A stretch of DNA of 64,000 bases from Strobilurus pachycystidiatus. Taxonomy: Eukaryota; Basidiomycota; Agaricomycetes; Agaricales; Physalacriaceae. Each line of letters starts with the position of its first letter. Positions within the stretch are counted from its first letter, which is position 1. Position numbers and translations under genes: made by a program. Of the stretch, positions 59,736-64,000 are shown piece by piece. The stretch is from NCBI GenBank assembly GCA_019915135.1, contig JAHLMK010000023.1, positions 124,001 through 188,000 of the forward strand, read 5' to 3'. The notes under the pieces are model-generated. The model ran no database searches and was not told the origin of the DNA. It worked only from the letters and a program-made list of their open reading frames with translations.

Positions 59736-61299
59736 TCAAATCAGCCAGACTTGAACGCCAGGAACGTCCTTCAGCTCCCCGGCGTAGTTTGCCAGATAAA
59801 CATCCAGTTCGTCCCCTCCCCGAACTCCAAGTCCGACTTCCTCAAGGAGCTGGCTCTGACCCCCTTCGTATTCGAGATTATGCCGTATCAGACGGGAGTG
59901 GATCATGGGCGGTGCCCACTCCTGCCCATCTCCCATGGAGTGCGGACTCCAGACAAATTCAATTTTCCTTAGCATAGGTAAGATGCCACACGGAAGTGTA
60001 AGGAGCTCCATCACATCGTGGGTGATCATATAAGCACCAAGGATGTCGGTTTCGCGCAATGTGAGTTCCTCTAAGCGAGGAAGGCAATGTAAGGCACAGA
60101 GCAGATGGCGCTCGGTGAAGTTGCCACCCAATTTTAATCGTTGCAACTTCTCGTTCAATTCGGAGCGCAGAAGAAGTCTCTCCAAGGAGAGGGTAAAGTC
60201 AGCCGAAGAGGGCTCGTCAAGTCTGTCCCCGAAATCGAATTCCAACGTCTTGAGATCGGGCAACGTCAACATATCCAGTTGTCGGGCAATGCTTATGCTC
60301 CAGACATTCAGAATGAAAGTGCTGAGGTGACCGAAGATCCTGGGTTGTAGTACGTGGTAGTCTGCCGAAGGACTTGGGTTTACGCGAAGGGTTTTTGGCA
60401 GGAAAACGAACGTTAATTCTCCCATGGCGAATAACTCGGGCTCGTTATATGAGGGGGTGAACTCAACAACGTCAAGGCGCCACCAAGGGATATCGATACG
60501 TTCCGATGAAAGACTCCGGGAGAATTTGAGCGTACGAAGGTTCAATGCATTGGCAAAGGCACGGCAGGTAGGATGCTCCCTAGATGGATGGCCAGCATCG
60601 TCATAGAAGTCCAGCTGCAGCTCCTGAAGCATCGCCGTATTGCCTTCAACGTAGGTGTCCAACATGCCTACACTCCCGACGGTGATGGCTACGCTGGCTT
60701 TGGACCAACGTCCGCTCTCTCCATAGACTGCTTCCAGGGCGCCCGGATCGGGATCAAAGGGACAGTCAATGTTGATCTCCAACGGCAGACTTTGCGACCG
60801 GCGCAAATATAGCTCGACGAGTTTGTCCTGGGTATCCTCTTCGATAAGGATCCGCGTCCAAAGTCGGGGAAGTGATAACGCAAGCATGCGCCATCTCCGA
60901 CAAGTCCAGGATATAGAGAGGACTGTAGATACAGGCCCATCCTCCATGGAAAAGAGGAACATGCTGCTGAGTACTTCATCCGAGAATGGTGGTGACTTGT
61001 GTGGCCGCGGATGAGCAATAGAGAGTGATCGGGGACGGACGACGTGCGTCTGTTCATCCTGGATAGCGGTAGAGGCATCGTGGATGACAGGATGTTCGAC
61101 GGCGTCAGGTGGCGCGTTATAGTAGATGTTTCGTGTGACGAATGGGAGAAATTCATTGAGAAAAACGAGCGGCGTATCGTGATCGGCGCAGACTGTGGCC
61201 CCGAAGGTGTAAGATTTGGCTTTCCGAATACTGAGATATGATCAGTGTCAGAGTATCTTGAAAAGCAAGAGCGTACAATGCTGGTGCCGTTATAATCAT
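59736..61299 (-). CDS. F-box protein with leucine-rich region
   Basis: 505 residues from exons 61299-61277 and 61230-59736. The start ATG at 61299 (MIITAPA) precedes a donor and joins in phase to the long exon. The F-box-like core is near residue 85: SPPFSDEVLSSMFLFSM, SISWTCRRWRMLALSLPRLW. The rest is a leucine-rich region with repeated motifs (LQELQLDFYDD, NLRTLKFSR, DLKTLEFDFGD, RLEELTLRETD). It would act as a target-selecting subunit of an SCF ubiquitin ligase; targets unknown. It is not a close copy of the two F-box genes at 46-51 kb. The N-terminal about 80 residues have no known domain. Divergent from MRM2. Confidence 0.82.
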
Positions 61300-61888
61300 G
61301 ATCTTGGGACAGTTTGCACGTTTTCGGGTGAAGGGGAGATAACACTCGAGAGCCTAAGAAAAGAAAAGGGCAGAGACGCGTCGAATAAATGCAGGCCGAG
61401 GACCACCATAGCGTGACCTAAAGCCCTTTGTTGACCTTTGCTGTCCATCGACCGAACCCATTGAGGCTATTTCCGGAAAGTCCCATTAAGGAGAGTAGAC
61501 GTGTCAGGACAATGGGGAATGAACACAACGCATGGACCGTCATTCGAGGCGCCGCCAAGCATGGTTGAAAGGACGCGTGTGCGCCAATAGCCGAGGGCGC
61601 ATGTTGGGATGATATAGCCGACACCAGACACCCACATCCTCGATATGGTATGGACCTCGTCGCTGATGGGCAGATAGAACAGGTGGCTAGCAAGGACAAA
61701 GGGTACCTTCTAACGACTTCATCAGGCGGTCAATGGTTATTTCCTGCTCACCACACGCGTTGGAGTCTTCGGTTTATTGCCGGCGTCTGCAGCCAAATCG
61801 TGGTTGTCTGAGCACACGGGCCTATTCGTGATTCTGGTCATGGTGGTCGAAGAAAGCGAGTTGATTGTGTTTACTCGGCTTTGGCCGC
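61300..61888. promoter_or_regulatory. Divergent intergenic region, F-box gene and MRM2
   Basis: 589 bases between two outward-facing starts with no gene seen; it presumably carries both promoters. Confidence 0.4.
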
Positions 61889-62858
61889 ATGTTTCGTCCC
61901 ACCCTCATCGCTTGCTCGAAAAAACCGTCCTCAAAGGCGTGGGTTTCCCGCCAGAAGAATGATTTCTTCGTCAAACAGCGGATAGCGTCGACCTACAAAG
62001 GTCGATCCGCGTACAAGCTCATTGAACTCGATGACCAGCTTGACTTCCTCAAGCACGACGACGTGAAGGTCGTTGTCGACCTTGGTGCTGCACCCGGCGG
62101 CTGGAGTCAAGTCATCTCGGAGCGGCTAGGATATGGGGACACTGTACCCATTGTCCCAGAGGACGACGAGAAAGTAACACGAGACACTTTCAAACCGCGC
62201 GCTGGGAAAAAGCGGGTCAAGCCCATCCTTCCTGGCTACGCCTATGATCCTCTCAATATCGACACTGTCGAAGAAGAACTGGCCTCTAGAGAATCTCAAG
62301 GAAGGGGAACCATCATTGCAGTTGACCTTCTTGCTATGGGCCCCATTCCCGGCGTTCGTTCTATCCAAGGGGATTTTCTGGATCCAGAGATGGACACCAG
62401 GATTCGGGAGCTTGCTTACGAAAAGCAGCGCCGCACCGGCCCTCGAGAACCTGTAGTGGATGTTGTGCTCTCTGACATGGCTCCCAATGTCTCTGGATAC
62501 GATGCCCGCGACCTCGAGTTGTCGAACCAACTCTGTCTAGCCGCTCTTGGCTTTGCGAAACGGAATTTACGCGCGTCAAATGAGACGGGGCGTACCCTCG
62601 GGGGCGTGTTGGTGTGAGTCTCCCAGGAGTTGTTGTTGTCGCGATTCTTGTGCTCAATCAAGCTCGATGGACAGATTAAAGCACTTTGCGTCCAACGACA
62701 TGATTACCTTCCGAAAGGAGCTCCTTGATCCCTTTTTTGCCAACGTTCGGCACGTCAAACCAGCCTCCAGTCGCTCGGAATCTTCAGAAAGCTATTTTGT
62801 TTGTCGAGGATGGAATCCAGATCCTGGGTTTAGACCATCGTTTGGATTCTTATGGTAG
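61889..62858 (+). CDS. MRM2: FtsJ-type mitochondrial rRNA 2'-O-methyltransferase (Mrm2-like)
   Basis: 302 residues from exons 61889-62613 and 62675-62858. It is an RrmJ/FtsJ fold SAM-dependent enzyme; yeast Mrm2 methylates a uridine ribose in mitochondrial large-subunit rRNA. Marks: SRQKNDFFVKQR and STYKGRSAYKLIELDDQ at the N terminus (catalytic Lys in RSAYKL), VVVDLGAAPGGWSQV (SAM motif I), GTIIAVDLLAMGPIPG, VVDVVLSDMAPNVSGYDARD (catalytic Asp), and ESSESYFVCRGW near the end (catalytic Lys/Glu region). The segment between VVDLGAAPGGW and AVDLL carries an insertion (about 62150-62290) common in fungal Mrm2. The N terminus (MFRPTLIACSKKPSSKAW) is basic, fitting mitochondrial import. The intron join gives GGVLVLKHFASNDM, in frame. 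Confidence 0.93.
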
Positions 62859-63623
62859 GCTTTTCCACTCAAATCAGGACGCTTTGAACTGAGATCTCGG
62901 CAGAGCATACGGAACGACGCTGCAGATGTTTTGGGGCCGTTTGACATCCATCAGGAAGGTAGTTAGTAAGAACGACGGTCACCAAGTCAGTGTGAGTACA
63001 AGTAAATTAACATATATATATAATAGTAATCTTTGTTCGATAGGGAGTGGGGCCCAGTGGGCGCTCGAGCGGGCGTATAGGATCGCACAATCTACAGCTC
63101 AAGCAATCCCACGTACTGCCTTGACCGAACCTCGTCTAGAGACTCACTTGAAGTAGCGGATTTTCAAATCATAAGTGCGCACTCGTAATCATTCTTCATA
63201 CTATATGTTCGAACTTCAAGATACTATTCGCGTTCACAATACAAGACTGCCACTACTCGCATTCCTTCGTTCTGACCTTAAAACAGCCTCTTACTCGCAA
63301 CTGACTCCTTCCTTTTGGCCATTCTGCCCATGATACCCATGTGTCGAATCTTCGAGCCCACCAACTACAGTAGCTGACTCTTCGACGTACATAGGATGAT
63401 CATGGTTACGATACACAAGGCGATGATAGAGTACTTGTGATCAACGCAGTACAGAGCTCTGTCATGGAGCTGCGGCATAAATGCCAGTACAATAACAAGT
63501 AAATAAACATATATGATAGTAGATAATAAATAAAAGAGAGTGTGGTATGTGCTCCGTGAGCGGCGCGCAGATATATACACTCCAAGACCCAAGAAACCCA
63601 AGATTGCTTTGGCCAAACCTCAT
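62859..63623. other. 3' flanks of two convergent genes with a degenerate repeat
   Basis: Holds MRM2 and edge-gene 3' flanks. Segments at about 62990-63170 and 63490-63660 resemble each other: GTAAAT(T/A)AACATATAT, then later AACCTC(G/A)TCTAGAGA(C/T)T in the same order. This looks like an old direct duplication. The minus-strand frame 63365-63616 has a hydrophobic stretch but no family features. Confidence 0.35.
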
Positions 63624-64000
63624 CTAGAGATTACTATTAGCAGACTTCCGCATCGTGAGAGCGCGGAAAAATCTCCGAACAGAGCCTTTCCCAGAATCTG
63701 TCCCCGAAGGAGCCTTGGGAGGGAGGGGCCGAGATGCATATGGGGCGTGATTGCTGCCATCATGGGCTTCAGAGGGTGGCAGATCGCCAAGGCTGAGTAA
63801 CGATTTGGCTTTACTTCTCGCACCCAGTGTGAAAGGGGAGCGCGTAGCCCTTGGCACGGAAGATGGAAGTGAGGTCAATGATGACGACGAGCGTAAAGGC
63901 ACATCTGGTCCTGAAGCATAAGGCGATGTCCAGGTTATGGGTCTCTGTTGTGACAATGGCGAAGCCGGAGGTGAGAATGGAATGGTGTCGTCATCCTCGA
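63624..64000 (-). CDS. 3' end of unknown gene, cut by window edge
   Basis: At least 125 C-terminal codons, open from the right edge to the stop at 63624. The sequence is Ser/Pro-rich (EDDDTIPFSPPASPL, SSSSLTSLPSSVPR) and ends with a basic motif (GSVRRFFRALTMRKSANSNL). It looks like the disordered tail of a larger protein that continues beyond the window. Its start and domains are not visible, so no function is proposed. Confidence 0.55.
   Translation of the reverse strand, partial: EDDDTIPFSPPASPLSQQRPITWTSPYASGPDVPLRSSSSLTSLPSSVPRATRSPFTLGARSKAKSLLSLGDLPPSEAHDGSNHAPYASRPLPPKAPSGTDSGKGSVRRFFRALTMRKSANSNL

Noticed and set aside
63365..63616. Minus-strand hydrophobic open frame resembling a small membrane protein
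   Set aside because: Lies in the 3' flank of the edge gene and inside a degenerate A/T-rich repeat; hydrophobicity follows from base composition.

Overview
The window is nuclear DNA of a mushroom-forming basidiomycete (Agaricomycetes). The evidence is the gene style: dense genes cut by many introns of about 50 bases with GT-AG ends, and protein families typical of the group (a DUF6593 protein, F-box/leucine-rich proteins, a secreted Cys-pair protein, a multi-C2 Mug190-like protein, a GH28 pectinase). Species cannot be named from the sequence. All exon joins were read by hand from splice signals, reading frame and family motifs; most models keep frame from start to stop.

Layout. 1-8.2 kb: secreted small Cys-rich protein (-), alpha/beta hydrolase with an altered nucleophile elbow (-), Golgi SYS1 (+), MYND zinc-finger protein (-), caspase-domain protein (+), second alpha/beta hydrolase (-). 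9.8-18.8 kb: U3 snoRNP protein RRP9 (+), PHD-like finger protein (+), DUF6593 protein (+), SNF5-type chromatin remodelling subunit (-). 20.5-27.4 kb: GH28 pectinase (-), CaMK-type kinase (-), tRNA-Ser(AGA) with a 10-base intron, and a short repeat-rich tract. 27.4-36.7 kb: vacuolar-type carboxypeptidase S (-), ETF-ubiquinone oxidoreductase (+), histidinol phosphatase (+), tiny Cys-rich protein (+), URC4/DUF1688 (+). 36.8-45 kb: two head-to-head transporters (sucrose/alpha-glucoside type and monocarboxylate type) and a long membrane-anchored unknown protein.

45.4-51.3 kb is the most unusual part. A thymidylate synthase gene (-) and an F-box gene (+) share a short divergent promoter, and about 2.0 kb of this unit is repeated about 3.2 kb downstream. 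The second unit carries a complete second F-box gene but only a broken 5' part of thymidylate synthase. 52-64 kb: Mug190-like lipid-transfer/C2 protein (+), dialkylglycine decarboxylase-like aminotransferase (-), third F-box gene (-), mitochondrial rRNA methyltransferase MRM2 (+), and a 3' gene end at the right edge (-).

Most genes are housekeeping and do not form one pathway. Four GC-AG introns are needed to keep conserved frames in three genes. No prokaryotic features, CRISPR arrays, rRNA or intact transposons were seen.
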